NCBI RefSeq assembly: GCF_033100135.1
Contig: NZ_CP136920.1
Coordinates: 4,769,001-4,833,000 of the forward strand
DNA: 64,000 nucleotides
Direction: 5' to 3'
From: Rubellicoccus peritrichatus
GTDB taxonomy: Bacteria; Verrucomicrobiota; Verrucomicrobiia; Opitutales; Cerasicoccaceae
Below are positions 1 to 9,033 of the stretch, piece by piece; positions within the stretch are counted from its first letter, which is position 1, and every line of letters starts with the position of its first letter. The notes below the pieces were generated by a model. That model was not told where the DNA came from. It did no database searches and was given only the letters and a program-made list of their open reading frames with translations. A program made the position numbers and the translations under genes.

Positions 1-74
1 CCCAACAACCCAAAGAATCCCGCATGCAAAAGCGATGAGATAACAAAGCCTTTTCTGGAATTGGGTTTAGTCAT
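1..74 (-). CDS. TonB-like energy transducer, N-terminal fragment
   Basis: A reading frame starts at ATG 74-72 and runs off the left edge, leaving 24 complete codons. The visible peptide starts MTKPNSRKGF and continues with the hydrophobic stretch VISSLLHAGFFGLLG. This is the layout of TonB or TolA family proteins: a short basic cytoplasmic tail and one inner-membrane helix anchoring a periplasmic arm. It lies 47 nt downstream of exbD on the same strand, the usual exbB-exbD-tonB order. An ATG at 87 is in another frame that stops at once. The TonB call rests on context and layout, because the diagnostic C-terminal domain is outside the window. Confidence 0.65.
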   Translation of the reverse strand, partial: MTKPNSRKGFVISSLLHAGFFGLL

Positions 75-120
75 GAGGCGTTTCCATTTAGTCAGTCAAT
101 TTCGTCTGTTGGTTCCCTCT

Positions 121-537
121 TCACTTCACTTGTGTATCTAGACTGATACGCGTCAGGTCATTGCCTTTGACTAAATCGATCACTTCGATGACTTTTTGAT
201 ACGGGATACGACCATCAGCCCGAATACTAATCACAGGCGGATCGGGGTTTGCCGCGGCAGAGCCCAACAGATCATCCAAGGTAGCCAAAGTAACTGGCTC
301 ATCCCCCCAATAGACTTTACCATCAGCACGAATCGACACGGTTTGAAATTGAGTGTCATCCCTTGAGGCCTGAGGTCGTTGATTTTCGAGAGGCAATTGC
401 AGAGGAATGGTTTGCTCCAACAACGGCGTTGTGATCATGAAAATGATGAGCAAGGCAAAAGCCAAATCAATCAACGGCGTCACGTTGATCTCAGAGATCG
501 CCGCCATGCTTTGCTTCCTGCGAAAAGTGCGTGCCAT
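121..537 (-). CDS. exbD: ExbD/TolR family biopolymer transport protein
   Basis: Inner-membrane partner of the ExbB proton channel, which uses proton motive force to energise TonB- or Tol-dependent outer-membrane transport. The 138-residue protein has the family layout: a short N-terminal tail, then one transmembrane helix starting INVTPLIDLAFALLIIFM. The Asp in PLIDLAF is the conserved protonatable residue. A small periplasmic domain with a VSIRADGKVYW segment follows. Length is typical for ExbD/TolR. It lies 19 nt downstream of exbB and just before the TonB-like gene, so the three form an operon. Whether it serves TonB import or the Tol system cannot be settled here; the TonB-like neighbour favours ExbD. 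Confidence 0.93.
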   Translation of the reverse strand: MARTFRRKQSMAAISEINVTPLIDLAFALLIIFMITTPLLEQTIPLQLPLENQRPQASRDDTQFQTVSIRADGKVYWGDEPVTLATLDDLLGSAAANPDPPVISIRADGRIPYQKVIEVIDLVKGNDLTRISLDTQVK

Positions 538-556
538 GATCTAAATCCGTCCGGGA

Positions 557-1309
557 TCAATCCTCCAATTCGGATTCCGACTCCAACTCAAGCTCAATCC
601 GGTCAGCCAGAGCACTGGCAAAGTTTTCCAACTCAGTGACAAGGAGTTTCGTCTGAGTCAGGAGGAAGTTATAACCGAATACCGACGGAATCGCAACGAG
701 CAGCCCGGCAACCGTTGTCAGCAAAGCTCCCGAAACACCAGGTGCAAGATTCTGCAAGGTGGCTGAGCTCTGCAAGGCCATGGAACCAAAGGCATCCATC
801 ACGCCCCAAACCGTCCCAAGCAAGCCAAGAAAAGGAGCACCCGTAACAATTGAACCGAGGACAACCATCTTGGACTCATAACTGATCGTCTGCTGCGCAA
901 CGGAGCGCTGGAGAGCATTTTCCACATGGCCCATTCGAATCGTCACCGCACGCTCGGAAAAATTCTCTGCATTATGACGATGCGCTGCCGAAACCGCTGA
1001 ATCAGTCAAAGTGGCATAAGGCCCCAAGCCTTTCGCCTGACTCCCCAAATTCAAACTAAGAATCCGACGGGCCTCACCCAGCTTCTGCTCGAAACTCAAG
1101 TTCAGTGAACGCAAGCGCGATAAATCCAGGTATTTGCCGATCATCACAGTCCATGCCAGCAAGCTGAATATGACCAATGCGACGACGATGAACTTTCCAG
1201 CCACATTGGAATCACCAAAATAAGTGAAGACGTTCGGGCTACTGGCTTCAGCGATATAAAAGAAAGAAGAAACGAATGACATGTCGTAAGTTTGACAGGC
1301 AAAATTCAT
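557..1309 (-). CDS. exbB: MotA/TolQ/ExbB proton channel family protein
   Basis: Forms the proton-conducting inner-membrane channel with ExbD. The 250-residue product has a first membrane helix near residues 36-60 (KFIVVALVIFSLLAWTVMIG), a long cytoplasmic segment, and two C-terminal helices with the family signature LGLLGTVWGVMDAF followed by GALLTTVAGLLVAIPSVFGYN. The ATG at 1309 has AGGA seven bases upstream. A second ATG at 1282 would give a shorter N-terminus but lacks an obvious ribosome-binding site, so I prefer 1309. First gene of the exbB-exbD-tonB group. The acidic C-terminal tail (ELELESESELED) is a local feature. Confidence 0.93.
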   Translation of the reverse strand: MNFACQTYDMSFVSSFFYIAEASSPNVFTYFGDSNVAGKFIVVALVIFSLLAWTVMIGKYLDLSRLRSLNLSFEQKLGEARRILSLNLGSQAKGLGPYATLTDSAVSAAHRHNAENFSERAVTIRMGHVENALQRSVAQQTISYESKMVVLGSIVTGAPFLGLLGTVWGVMDAFGSMALQSSATLQNLAPGVSGALLTTVAGLLVAIPSVFGYNFLLTQTKLLVTELENFASALADRIELELESESELED

Positions 1310-1432
1310 CCCCCGTTCCTTGCAAACGAATTATCCACTCAGATGCCCGTTTGGGAATAACTTTACATATGGGAAGTGAGGAGGCAGAAGCATCCCTGGG
1401 GTAAATGTATTTCTAACGCTAACGAATAGTTA

Positions 1433-3034
1433 CTACTGAATCACAGGATCATGTTCAGTATGGTAGTTATCATAGTCAGGCAGGATAGCGCTTAGGCGAT
1501 CACGCTCGGCCCGATGCTCAGGCGATGCTGTCTCCCAATCAGTTATTTGAGCAAAACTGATAAGATCATCAGGTGTTTCTGAGACATCCCACCATTTACC
1601 ATAGCCATCCAGCATGACTTTGTCGCCACGAATGAGTTGCTTATCACTCTTGTAGGCGTAGATCCAGTCACGGTGTTTTTCCTGATCACTTGTCAAGTAT
1701 GGCCAGAGACTCTCTCCATGGATCTCATAATCTTCGGGAATCTCGGTGCCCATAATGTCAGCCAAAGTCGGCAGAATATCAGCCAATGAAACAAGGATAT
1801 CTTGTTCCCCTTGCTTGGTCAGGTTTTGGCCTGGCGCATAAATCAGGAACGGAACATGAGTCCCCTTCTGGCGATCATGACTGCTTTTGCCGTATTTCCA
1901 GGTTCCATTATCCGCACAGAAAATGATGATCGTGTTGTCCTCAATGCCCATTTCCTTGAGCTTCTCCATGTAAAGCCAAACGTGGTAATCGAGATATTCG
2001 ACGTGTTTGTGGATACCGGGGTCTGAGACGGTTCCATGTGTATCGTACACGCCCTTATCGCCGGTTATCTTGGGTTCGATACGAGTGTATCCTTCGCCAT
2101 CCCACTCCACAACAGGAGTCCCTGGCCACATGCTGCCTGAAGTCGGATCCAGGTAATCGAAACCGTCATGGCCGAGATGTTCAGTGTGGTAAATGAAGAA
2201 GGGCTTTCCTTCTGCATGCTTGCGTTCGATAAACTCGAATATGAAATCCATCTCAACATCGGGAGCATAGGTAGTCAGGCCAAACGATTTTTTGGACTCG
2301 GGCGTGTTAGGCCACCACTCAATCGCCTCTTTATTACTTGGATGGTTCATCAAGGCAACGGATGGCTGCCAGTACCAACTTGCTTGCGCATAAAAATCGA
2401 TTTCTTCGCCAGTATCCAAATTGGTTTGAGTTTTCTTTCCCTTGTTTTGAATCAGTTGGAAGTCGGTATGCGGGTTCTGACCAAACAAGTAGGAGCCGGG
2501 TGTGAAACAACCTTCATCAAAGCCGAAGAGCTCATAATCGCAGTGCTTCATTTGAGTCTTGCCGGACCACTGCGTCGCATAGCCAGCCTGCTGCGCAAGG
2601 TGGCCAATTTGCAAGGGAGATGTGAGGTATAGCGCAACAGGCTTGGGCCATTTCGTTCCGTCGTCTATCTTTCCATAGTCATTGTTATGCCACCACTTAT
2701 GCAAGTTCGCATAACGTCCAGTCATCATCATAGCACGACTTGGGGAACAGACTGTTGCGGCCCACGCGTTAGTCACCCAAACACCCTCTTCGGCCAGTTT
2801 ATCGAAAACCGGTGTCTTCGCTTGAAAATTGGGATCCTGAGTATCTCTACCACTCGGCTCAGTCCAAGTGGATGATCCGTAAAATGGTAATTCCCGGGCG
2901 CTGATGTCGTCTGCAAAGATCAATATCACATTTGGCTTATCTTTCCCGTGAGCAACACTGACGAGTGCTGCCAACGTTATCAGTCTGAGGTAGGGAATCC
3001 ATTTGAGGGAGTTCATTCGATCGATCATACACAT
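1433..3034 (-). CDS. Secreted sulfatase (formylglycine-dependent, arylsulfatase A-like)
   Basis: Hydrolyses sulfate esters, probably of sulfated polysaccharides, outside the cytoplasm. The 533-residue protein starts with a signal peptide (residues 1-30, ending LVSVAHG), followed by the metal-binding strand [11 protein letters not shown]. The CSPSR motif at residues 96-100 is the C-x-P-S-R signature whose Cys is converted to formylglycine by a sulfatase-maturating enzyme. A second metal-binding segment is seen at [11 protein letters not shown]. No maturase (anSME or FGE) is encoded in this window, so maturation must occur in trans. An in-frame Met at codon 7 is an alternative start. It stands alone, with about 120 nt to exbB. 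The exact substrate and S1 subfamily cannot be read from the sequence. Confidence 0.93.
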   Translation of the reverse strand: MCMIDRMNSLKWIPYLRLITLAALVSVAHGKDKPNVILIFADDISARELPFYGSSTWTEPSGRDTQDPNFQAKTPVFDKLAEEGVWVTNAWAATVCSPSRAMMMTGRYANLHKWWHNNDYGKIDDGTKWPKPVALYLTSPLQIGHLAQQAGYATQWSGKTQMKHCDYELFGFDEGCFTPGSYLFGQNPHTDFQLIQNKGKKTQTNLDTGEEIDFYAQASWYWQPSVALMNHPSNKEAIEWWPNTPESKKSFGLTTYAPDVEMDFIFEFIERKHAEGKPFFIYHTEHLGHDGFDYLDPTSGSMWPGTPVVEWDGEGYTRIEPKITGDKGVYDTHGTVSDPGIHKHVEYLDYHVWLYMEKLKEMGIEDNTIIIFCADNGTWKYGKSSHDRQKGTHVPFLIYAPGQNLTKQGEQDILVSLADILPTLADIMGTEIPEDYEIHGESLWPYLTSDQEKHRDWIYAYKSDKQLIRGDKVMLDGYGKWWDVSETPDDLISFAQITDWETASPEHRAERDRLSAILPDYDNYHTEHDPVIQ

Positions 3035-3329
3035 ATTGAAATAAAAAACTTCGAGATAACCTAAAGTGCCTACCAGGCTTATAGAGAATGGTATCTTAAG
3101 TTATTTCGGGCACGCTGAGGCCCTGATTCTTACTAGCCTTACTCGTGAATAGTTATAAAGCAAGCCTAAGCAACAAATACGATAAGAATGTCGGCTTATT
3201 TATGCCTTAGCTAAACCCGCAAAAAGGAACGAATATATCCCCAATCCACATTTTCTTCGGTCCAATGAAAATCATTACTTCGCGGGCTTGCTTTCAGCGG
3301 AGGAATATCCAGCATCTTGCTTTTTGCTA

Positions 3330-4448
3330 ATGGAATACCGAGAAAAAACGCTCCACGAACTCGGCCTCAAAGCCAGTGAAATATCATCCAAGTCTGCACT
3401 TGTCGGATTCGACGGTTTTGTCGACAAAATCGTCAATCCTGTCGACCAACGACATGGTAAAGGCGATGACTTTACGCCGATTTCTACGATTGCTGAGTTT
3501 GGAGGGCGTATCTCTGCTGCCTCAGGCAAGAGTGCAAACATTGAGATGTATCAGCGCATGGAAAAGCTGGGCGGCAACGGTCCGATCATGGCACATGCCC
3601 TACTCTCCGGTGGTTCCAAGGTTCGCTATATTGGTGCTTTGGGTAAGCCAGCAATTCATCCAGTATTCAAAGAATTTGCAGAAGAAACCGACGCCGTCTC
3701 GATCACTGGCCCCGGCATCACAACAGCAGCCGAATTCAAGGATGGTAAAATCATGCTTGGCGATATGCAGTCACTTGACGAAGTGACTTACGACTCAATG
3801 GTGGAAGCCATGGGTGAAGGTGCCCTTTTTGATGCTTTTTCCCGAGCAGACCTCATTGCCATGGTCAACTGGACCATGCTACCCAACATGAGCAACCTCT
3901 TCATCGATTTAATCGAACGGGTGTTTCCCAATCTCGGACCTCGAGACCATCGTAACTTTTTCTTTGACCTGGCCGATCCGGCCAAGCGCTCAGAAGGCGA
4001 TATCGCCTCAGTTCTTAATATCATCAAGCGCTTCCAGAACTTTGGCAGTGTCACGCTTGGACTGAATTTCAGCGAAGCACAGCAAATTTATTCGGTGCTC
4101 GGCCATGAAAAGGCAGATTCAACGCCGGACGAGCTGAAGAGAATGGCAATGACCATTCGCCAGGATCTGGATATCGCGACCGTCGTGGTCCACCCAACCA
4201 CTTCTGCTGCCTGCGCAAACCGTGATGGTGCGTGGTGGGTCGAAGGTCCTTACTGCGAGCATCCTAAAATAACAACCGGGGCAGGCGATCACTTCAATGC
4301 AGGATTCGCGACAGGACAGCTGTTAGGCTTGTCGCCTGAAGCTTGCCTGACGACCGCCGTTTGCGTGTCCGGCAGTTACGTCCGTACGGCCAAAAGCCCA
4401 AGTCTTTCCGACGTTTCACATTTCTTAAGAGGTTGGGACAGTAAGTAG
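3330..4448 (+). CDS. PfkB-family carbohydrate kinase
   Basis: An ATP-dependent kinase of the ribokinase/PfkB fold, probably phosphorylating a sugar or nucleoside. N-terminal GFDGFVDKIV begins the fold; a glycine-rich EKLGGNGPIMAHAL segment matches the substrate-side signature; TTGAGDHFNAGF near the C-terminus is the PfkB signature 2, whose Asp in GAGD is the catalytic base. I use ATG 3330. An upstream in-frame TTG at 3288 would add 14 residues that look like untranslated leader. The purine-rich GGAGGA at 3299-3304 lies about 25 nt from the ATG, too far for an ideal site, so the start is not certain. The substrate is unknown. No sugar transporter lies beside it; tmk follows after 124 nt. Confidence 0.88.
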   Translation: MEYREKTLHELGLKASEISSKSALVGFDGFVDKIVNPVDQRHGKGDDFTPISTIAEFGGRISAASGKSANIEMYQRMEKLGGNGPIMAHALLSGGSKVRYIGALGKPAIHPVFKEFAEETDAVSITGPGITTAAEFKDGKIMLGDMQSLDEVTYDSMVEAMGEGALFDAFSRADLIAMVNWTMLPNMSNLFIDLIERVFPNLGPRDHRNFFFDLADPAKRSEGDIASVLNIIKRFQNFGSVTLGLNFSEAQQIYSVLGHEKADSTPDELKRMAMTIRQDLDIATVVVHPTTSAACANRDGAWWVEGPYCEHPKITTGAGDHFNAGFATGQLLGLSPEACLTTAVCVSGSYVRTAKSPSLSDVSHFLRGWDSK

Positions 4449-4456
4449 GTTCTCAG

Positions 4457-4514
4457 AGAAGGCAGAAGTAGTTAATACCTTTTATTCATAGGCATCTTTT
4501 CGCTTCTGCCTTCT
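4457..4514. repeat. Intergenic inverted repeat, AGAAG family
   Basis: Two 12-bp perfect arms, AGAAGGCAGAAG at 4457-4468 and its complement at 4503-4514, with a 34-nt AT-rich spacer. It sits between the PfkB kinase and tmk. The same word type recurs at 27826-27860 (one arm) and 37966-38057 (two imperfect arms), always between genes. Could act as a hairpin in the read-through transcript, but there is no U-tract typical of a terminator. Confidence 0.75.
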
Positions 4515-4572
4515 GTCTTCTTACTAAAAATTTAGCTCGTCCAAAGAATGCTGAAGACCTAGGTTTGCTGGC

Positions 4573-5211
4573 ATGCGAGGTGGATTTCTTATTTCTTTCG
4601 AAGGCTCCGAGGGTAGCGGTAAAACAACGCAAATCAAGAGCCTGGCCGAGCGGATTGAGAAATCCGGTCGGGAGATCATCACAACACGTGAACCAGGTGG
4701 CACTCCCATCGGAGAGCATATCCGTAATCTCCTCAAATATGAGGAGTGTGCTAGTGCGATGTGTCCGGAAACTGAACTCCTTCTATTTGCTGCCAGCCGG
4801 GCTCAATTGGTTCGCGAATTAATTGAACCTTCCATAGAGGCGGGGAAGATCGTCCTCTGCGACAGGTATCTGGATTCAACTACGGTTTATCAGGGAGTCG
4901 CCCGACAAATATCGGCTGATCCCGTCCAGATGATTAATCGCTTTGCAGTGGGAGACCGCATCCCGGACCTAACCGTCGTGGTTGATGTTCCGGCAGAAAT
5001 CGGGCTTGCCCGTGCAAAAGGCCGTGCAAATGAAAAGCCCGACCGAATGGAACAGGAAAGTATCGATTTCTATGAGAGTGTTCGCGAAGGCTATCTAATC
5101 CTCGCCCGAAGTCTGCCTGAGCGCTTCTTAGTCGTTGACGGCACGGAACCACCCAAGAGTATCACGGAAGAAATCTGGCTCGAGCTGGAAAGGCGCTTTG
5201 ATGTCTCCTAA
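4573..5211 (+). CDS. tmk: Thymidylate kinase
   Basis: Phosphorylates dTMP to dTDP with ATP in dTTP synthesis, in the cytoplasm. The 212-residue protein has the P-loop GSEGSGKTT at residues 11-19, the substrate-binding TTREPGGTPIGE segment, the DR(Y/F) motif in CDRYLDSTTVYQG, and a lid region rich in Lys/Arg (RAKGRANEKPDRME). Length is typical. It is followed after 190 nt by holB; tmk-holB adjacency is common in bacteria, where the gap is usually much shorter. Here the gap carries a long AT-rich inverted repeat. Confidence 0.97.
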   Translation: MRGGFLISFEGSEGSGKTTQIKSLAERIEKSGREIITTREPGGTPIGEHIRNLLKYEECASAMCPETELLLFAASRAQLVRELIEPSIEAGKIVLCDRYLDSTTVYQGVARQISADPVQMINRFAVGDRIPDLTVVVDVPAEIGLARAKGRANEKPDRMEQESIDFYESVREGYLILARSLPERFLVVDGTEPPKSITEEIWLELERRFDVS

Positions 5212-5272
5212 TTCAAACATAAAACTTTTTCCACCGTCTTTGATGCAGAAATAAAAAATACTCTGGGACAGC

Positions 5273-5357
5273 TTTTTGACAGAATTAACGGAATTGCATG
5301 AATTTAAGAACCCTAGAATCTCTAATAATTCTTTAAATTCTGTTAATTCCGTCAAAA
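5273..5357. repeat. Long AT-rich intergenic inverted repeat (GAATTAAC family)
   Basis: Outer arms at 5273-5295 and 5335-5357 pair over 23 nt with two mismatches (TTTTTGACAGAATTAACGG against its near complement). Inner segments GAATTTAAGAA (near 5300) and TTCTTTAAATTC (near 5329) extend the stem, giving a nearly continuous hairpin of about 35 bp. Within each arm GAATTAAC-type words repeat at about 9 nt. It separates tmk from holB. No coding frame is seen. This sequence family occurs once in the window. Confidence 0.75.
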
Positions 5358-5401
5358 ACCCTTATTGAAATATGCCTCTGCAGTCTCCGTGGTAAAAAAC
5401 T

Positions 5402-6313
5402 ATGTCTGACCTTTCTGAATCACGTCCAGTTCAAGTCCTTGACGCTGCTCTTGCAAAAGGGCGGCTCCCTCATGGCATACTGCTTTTTGGAGATAATCTG
5501 GACGGCTTGGAGTCAGTCGCTCACACCCTTGCAGGCAAGCTGCTTAACACGGAAAAAGCACCACGTGAGCATCCGGATTTCTTTTCTCTCAGGCCTGCCA
5601 ATAAGATGCGGCAAATCAGTGTCGACGATACCCGAGGTGTTATTTCCCAAGTTCAGAAAACAGCAAACCAAGGTGGACGCAAAGTTGCCGTAGTCTATGA
5701 GGCCGACCGCATGCGCCGCGAAGCTGCGAACGCATTTCTTAAGACGTTGGAAGAGCCCCCATCTGACACTACGATTGTCCTGCTAACAACCCGTCCCTAC
5801 CATCTACTGCCAACGATTCGCAGTCGTTGCATGAATATGCGCCTGCCCACAGGCAAAACCCGCATCGAAAACGACCAATGGCAACAAACGCGAATCGACT
5901 ATCGCAAATGGCTTGAAAAGGTCGATTCCGGAAAAATGGACAAACGTAAAGCCGCTGACTTGGTCCTAACCATTTATGGCCTGATAACCAGATTCAGCGG
6001 AATTCTAAAAGAACTTTCCGATGAAGCCTGGAAAGCGGAAAAAGCGAATCTTCCGGAAGGACTGGCGGTTGAACAAATCGATGCCATCGAAGCAGGTTTC
6101 AGAAAAGGACTTCGCGCCCGCCTCCTCACAGAAATCGAGCAGGAAACTCGAGACTATGCGCTGACTAATCCTGGCGAAGTAGCAAGTCGCCAGTTGGCAA
6201 GGTGCATTCGTGATCTGGAGAGCGCTGTTGGCCTCCTTGAAGTCAATTTTAATGAAGCCGCCGTCTTCGAACTTTTTCTCCTGAAATCACTCCGCACCTG
6301 GAGTGGAAGATAA
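5402..6313 (+). CDS. holB: DNA polymerase III delta-prime subunit (clamp loader)
   Basis: Subunit of the clamp loader that places the beta clamp on primed DNA. The 303-residue protein has the expected AAA+ core: LPHGILLFGDN at the Walker A position, HPDFFSLRP, the KVAVVYEADRMRREAANAFLKTLEEPP block (Walker B-like, with the SRC-type partner motif RSRCMNMRLP further on), and a helical C-terminal domain. The Walker A loop lacks the GxxGxGKT consensus and the four-Cys zinc site usual before HPD is absent. A degenerate P-loop is known in delta-prime, which does not bind ATP in E. coli. It could also be a diverged DnaX-type ATPase, but location after tmk and length favour holB. Confidence 0.87.
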   Translation: MSDLSESRPVQVLDAALAKGRLPHGILLFGDNLDGLESVAHTLAGKLLNTEKAPREHPDFFSLRPANKMRQISVDDTRGVISQVQKTANQGGRKVAVVYEADRMRREAANAFLKTLEEPPSDTTIVLLTTRPYHLLPTIRSRCMNMRLPTGKTRIENDQWQQTRIDYRKWLEKVDSGKMDKRKAADLVLTIYGLITRFSGILKELSDEAWKAEKANLPEGLAVEQIDAIEAGFRKGLRARLLTEIEQETRDYALTNPGEVASRQLARCIRDLESAVGLLEVNFNEAAVFELFLLKSLRTWSGR

Positions 6314-6331
6314 AGCCGATTCATCAATAAA

Positions 6332-6769
6332 ATGAAGCCGGACGAAGACACCTCCATGGACGACCTTGAAGACAATGTCCGTCAGGACAAATCCAAAGAC
6401 GGACTCCAACGCGTCTGGCGCGCAATGATGTATTCATTCGAGGGCATTGGCTCCTCCTTGAAACATGAAGCCGCTTTTCGTCAGGAGATGATTCTGACCG
6501 TAGTCCTGACGCCTATTGCGATCATCCTGCCAGTCGGCTTCCTTGGCAAAGGGCTCATGATTGGCAGTTTGCTGATTGTTCTTATTACAGAGTTACTCAA
6601 CAGCGCTCTGGAATGGACTATCGATTACATTTCCCAGGAAACCCATCCCTACGCGAAAAGAGCAAAAGATATGGGAAGCGCTGCGGTTTTCTTTGCATTA
6701 CTGAATGTGCTCGTAGTCTGGATATTAGTCATCCTGCAAGCCTTTGAGGATGGACGGATGGCCTTCTAA
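6332..6769 (+). CDS. dgkA: Diacylglycerol kinase (DgkA type)
   Basis: A small integral membrane kinase that phosphorylates diacylglycerol or undecaprenol at the inner membrane, recycling lipid released by periplasmic glycan synthesis. The 145-residue product has a charged N-terminal tail of about 25 residues, then the family pattern: WRAMMYSFEGI, an amphipathic EAAFRQE segment, a first helix (MILTVVLTPIAIILPV), the catalytic helix ELLNSALEWTIDYIS, and HPYAKRAKDMGSAAV leading into a last helix. The Glu/Asn residues of ELLNSALE are the conserved active-site residues. It starts 18 nt after holB, so the two are likely co-transcribed. The tail is longer than in E. coli DgkA, and a second Met (MDDLEDN) is possible as the start. 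Confidence 0.93.
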   Translation: MKPDEDTSMDDLEDNVRQDKSKDGLQRVWRAMMYSFEGIGSSLKHEAAFRQEMILTVVLTPIAIILPVGFLGKGLMIGSLLIVLITELLNSALEWTIDYISQETHPYAKRAKDMGSAAVFFALLNVLVVWILVILQAFEDGRMAF

Positions 6770-6812
6770 GAGCCTTATCCTTTTATGCAAACTGGAAACT
6801 CGATCTATTTTC

Positions 6813-7700
6813 TCAAGCAGATACTACAGCTTTATTACCACCGAGGTTGAACATCGCGCTTTGTTCATCTGCATGATAGGAAGAACGCACAAGCGGACCT
6901 GATTCAACGACATCAAAGCCGATTTCCAGGCCAAATTCCTGCCAGTGCTTAAACTCATCAGGTGTCACCCAGCGGTCAATTTCGGTATGTTTTTTACTGG
7001 GCTGCAGATACTGGCCGATTGTGATGATATTCACATTGATAGACCGAAGGTCGGACAGTAACTGCTTAATTTCTTCCTCACGCTCACCAATACCCAGCAT
7101 AATGCCGCTCTTGGTCACGAAACCACGGCTTTTCGCGTATTCCAAAACCCACATTGAGCGATCATAGCGCGCCGTCTTACGAATCGGACGCTGGAGCCGC
7201 TCGACCGTTTCCATATTGTGGTTGAGGATATCGGGCTTGGCATCAAGAAGGATGTCAAAGTGCTCAGCCTTGCCTTTAAAATCAGCCGGTAAAACCTCGA
7301 TCGCGGTTTCCGGGCAACGATGACGGATGGCACGAATGGTCGCTGCCCAAACACTAGCACCGCCATCTTTCAAATCATCACGCGCTACCGAAGTCACAAC
7401 AACGTGCTTCAGGTTCATTTTGGCAACACTATCGGCCACACGAGCTGGTTCTCCAAGATCCAGCTCAGTGGGTCGTCCAGTATGAATTGCGCAAAAAGTG
7501 CAGGATCGCGTACAAATATTGCCAAGAATCATGACGGTTGCCGTACCACGACTCCAGCATTCGCCCATATTTGGGCACTGAGCACTCTGGCAAACAGTAT
7601 GCAAGTTGTGTTCGTCGACATTCTTCCGAGTCTCCATATAACCGGGACCAGAAGGCAGCTTGGCTCTTAGCCAATCAGGTTTGCGGGTGCGCTTTTCCAT
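6813..7700 (-). CDS. lipA: Lipoyl synthase
   Basis: Radical-SAM enzyme that inserts two sulfurs into protein-bound octanoyl groups to make the lipoyl cofactor of 2-oxoacid dehydrogenases. The 295-residue protein has both iron-sulfur sites: C37/C42/C48 (VCQSAQCPNMGEC, auxiliary cluster) and C63/C67/C70 (CTRSCTFC, radical-SAM cluster). The C-terminal VRSSYHADEQ carries the conserved Ser ligand of the auxiliary cluster. Length matches the family. Convergent with dgkA, with only 43 nt between the two and no clear terminator. No lipB is nearby. Confidence 0.97.
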   Translation of the reverse strand: MEKRTRKPDWLRAKLPSGPGYMETRKNVDEHNLHTVCQSAQCPNMGECWSRGTATVMILGNICTRSCTFCAIHTGRPTELDLGEPARVADSVAKMNLKHVVVTSVARDDLKDGGASVWAATIRAIRHRCPETAIEVLPADFKGKAEHFDILLDAKPDILNHNMETVERLQRPIRKTARYDRSMWVLEYAKSRGFVTKSGIMLGIGEREEEIKQLLSDLRSINVNIITIGQYLQPSKKHTEIDRWVTPDEFKHWQEFGLEIGFDVVESGPLVRSSYHADEQSAMFNLGGNKAVVSA

Positions 7701-7760
7701 TACTTAGGCCAGAAACGTGACAACATGTGAAGCAATTGTCAATGAGGTGAAGAAGGATTA

Positions 7761-7903
7761 GCCACAGAGGCACAGAGAACCCAGAAGCATCAATAGATTG
7801 ATCTGATGTATTTAAGAGACGAATCAGCCAATTAATGTGCATTATTCATATCAAAAAACCTACATTCAGCGCTAAAACTCAGTGTCCTCTGTGCCTCTGT
7901 GGC
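7761..7903. repeat. Intergenic inverted repeat, CACAGAG family
   Basis: Arms of 20 nt with one mismatch: 7761-7780 (GCCACAGAGGCACAGAGAAC) and its complement at 7884-7903, enclosing about 100 nt of AT-rich sequence. The arm is an imperfect repetition of a 9-nt word (CACAGAGGC, ACAGAGAAC). Related arms occur at 45803-45833 and 51318-51375. It fills most of the divergent gap between lipA and the ABC ATPase gene, so any promoters for both genes lie in or around it. Confidence 0.8.
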
Positions 7904-7991
7904 AAATCTTAGCCCTGACAGAGCAAAACCCACTCTCTTTTATTGCGCCTGAGCGGGAACTCTCCTTTGATCCTCCGTTTCCAATATAAGT

Positions 7992-9032
7992 TTGAGTAAC
8001 GAGACAGACAATGATCCGGCCATCAAGGTCGATAATCTGAGCAAACGCTACGGTAAATTGCGTGCCATTGATGGCGTCAGTTTTTCGGTTGAGCGTGGAC
8101 AGGTAGTTGGCTTTCTAGGGCCGAATGGAGCAGGAAAGAGCACGACGATGCGAATTCTATGCGGATTGATGCCGGCAACCTCGGGCCGCGCCTACATCTG
8201 TGGCATCCCCGTTGCCAGTCAGGCACATGAGGCCAAACGCAAGATTGGCTACATGCCGGAGCATAATCCGCTACCCGCCGACATGCGTGTAATCGAATAT
8301 CTTCGCTATCGTGCACGCCTCAGAGAAATTCACGGAAAGGCACAAAAGAAAGCCGTAGATGAGGCAATGGAAGTCTGCGATCTACACCGCAAAGCCAGGC
8401 GGCGCCTGATTGGGACACTTTCAAAAGGCTTCCGACAAAGAGTTGGAATTGCTGATGCAATCCTGGCCAAACCTGATGTCATTATTATGGACGAACCCAC
8501 CATCGGGCTCGATCCTCACCAGATTCTTGCCATCCGCCGGCTGATCGAATCTTTACGCGGGCAAATGACCGTCGTCATTTCCAGCCACATTCTTCCCGAG
8601 ATCGAACGAGTCTGTGACCGGATTATTATCATTAATCAAGGTCGCGTAGTGGCCTCAGGCACACCCGATAGCCTGCGTGAAGACTTTCTGCCAACGACTT
8701 GTTACCGCCTGCAGGTTGCGGGTGATTTCGAAGAAGTGAAAAGCAAGCTAAGCGCAATCACACCTCATGCCACTATTGAAGAAAAACCTGGCGATACTGG
8801 AGACGACTTTCGCGAAATCGAAATCATTGCCGATTCTGATCTGCAAATTTCAGAATCCCTCCTCCACGCATTGGCAGATTCCTCATCCCTGAGGGTCCGT
8901 GAAGTTGCCAAGTTGAAACCGAATCTTGAAGACATATTCATGGCAGCAACCAAACGCAGCTATGACGAAACCGCATCCCCTTTCCAGCGCAATGGCACCA
9001 AAAATGCCAGCAGCCCAAAAGTAAACGCCTAA
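7992..9032 (+). CDS. ABC transporter ATP-binding protein (GldA-like)
   Basis: ATPase subunit of an ABC-2 type exporter. Motifs in order: Walker A GPNGAGKST at residues 43-51, a Q-loop region (GYMPEHNPLP), signature LSKGFRQRVGIADAI, Walker B VIIMDEPTIGLDP and the H-switch SSHILPEIE. A C-terminal extension of about 110 residues (DUF4162-like) follows. The start must be TTG at 7992: the frame is closed by TGA at 7968, there is no ATG before the P-loop, and the nucleotide-binding domain already begins at residue 10 (AIKVDNLSKRYG). It heads an operon with permease, GldG-like and DUF4340 genes. That order is known from Bacteroidetes gliding-motility ABC genes and from non-gliding bacteria, so motility should not be inferred from this alone. 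Confidence 0.92.
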   Translation: MSNETDNDPAIKVDNLSKRYGKLRAIDGVSFSVERGQVVGFLGPNGAGKSTTMRILCGLMPATSGRAYICGIPVASQAHEAKRKIGYMPEHNPLPADMRVIEYLRYRARLREIHGKAQKKAVDEAMEVCDLHRKARRRLIGTLSKGFRQRVGIADAILAKPDVIIMDEPTIGLDPHQILAIRRLIESLRGQMTVVISSHILPEIERVCDRIIIINQGRVVASGTPDSLREDFLPTTCYRLQVAGDFEEVKSKLSAITPHATIEEKPGDTGDDFREIEIIADSDLQISESLLHALADSSSLRVREVAKLKPNLEDIFMAATKRSYDETASPFQRNGTKNASSPKVNA

Positions 9033-9033
9033 C

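Noticed and set aside
2168-2632. 154-codon open frame on the plus strand inside the first sulfatase gene
   Set aside because: Antisense to a clear formylglycine sulfatase gene with signal peptide and motifs; no domain or start signal of its own.
3330-4448. Calling the PfkB kinase a xylulokinase because xylA lies 15 kb away
   Set aside because: Xylulokinases are FGGY-family proteins; the PfkB signature here is incompatible with that call, and distance gives no support.
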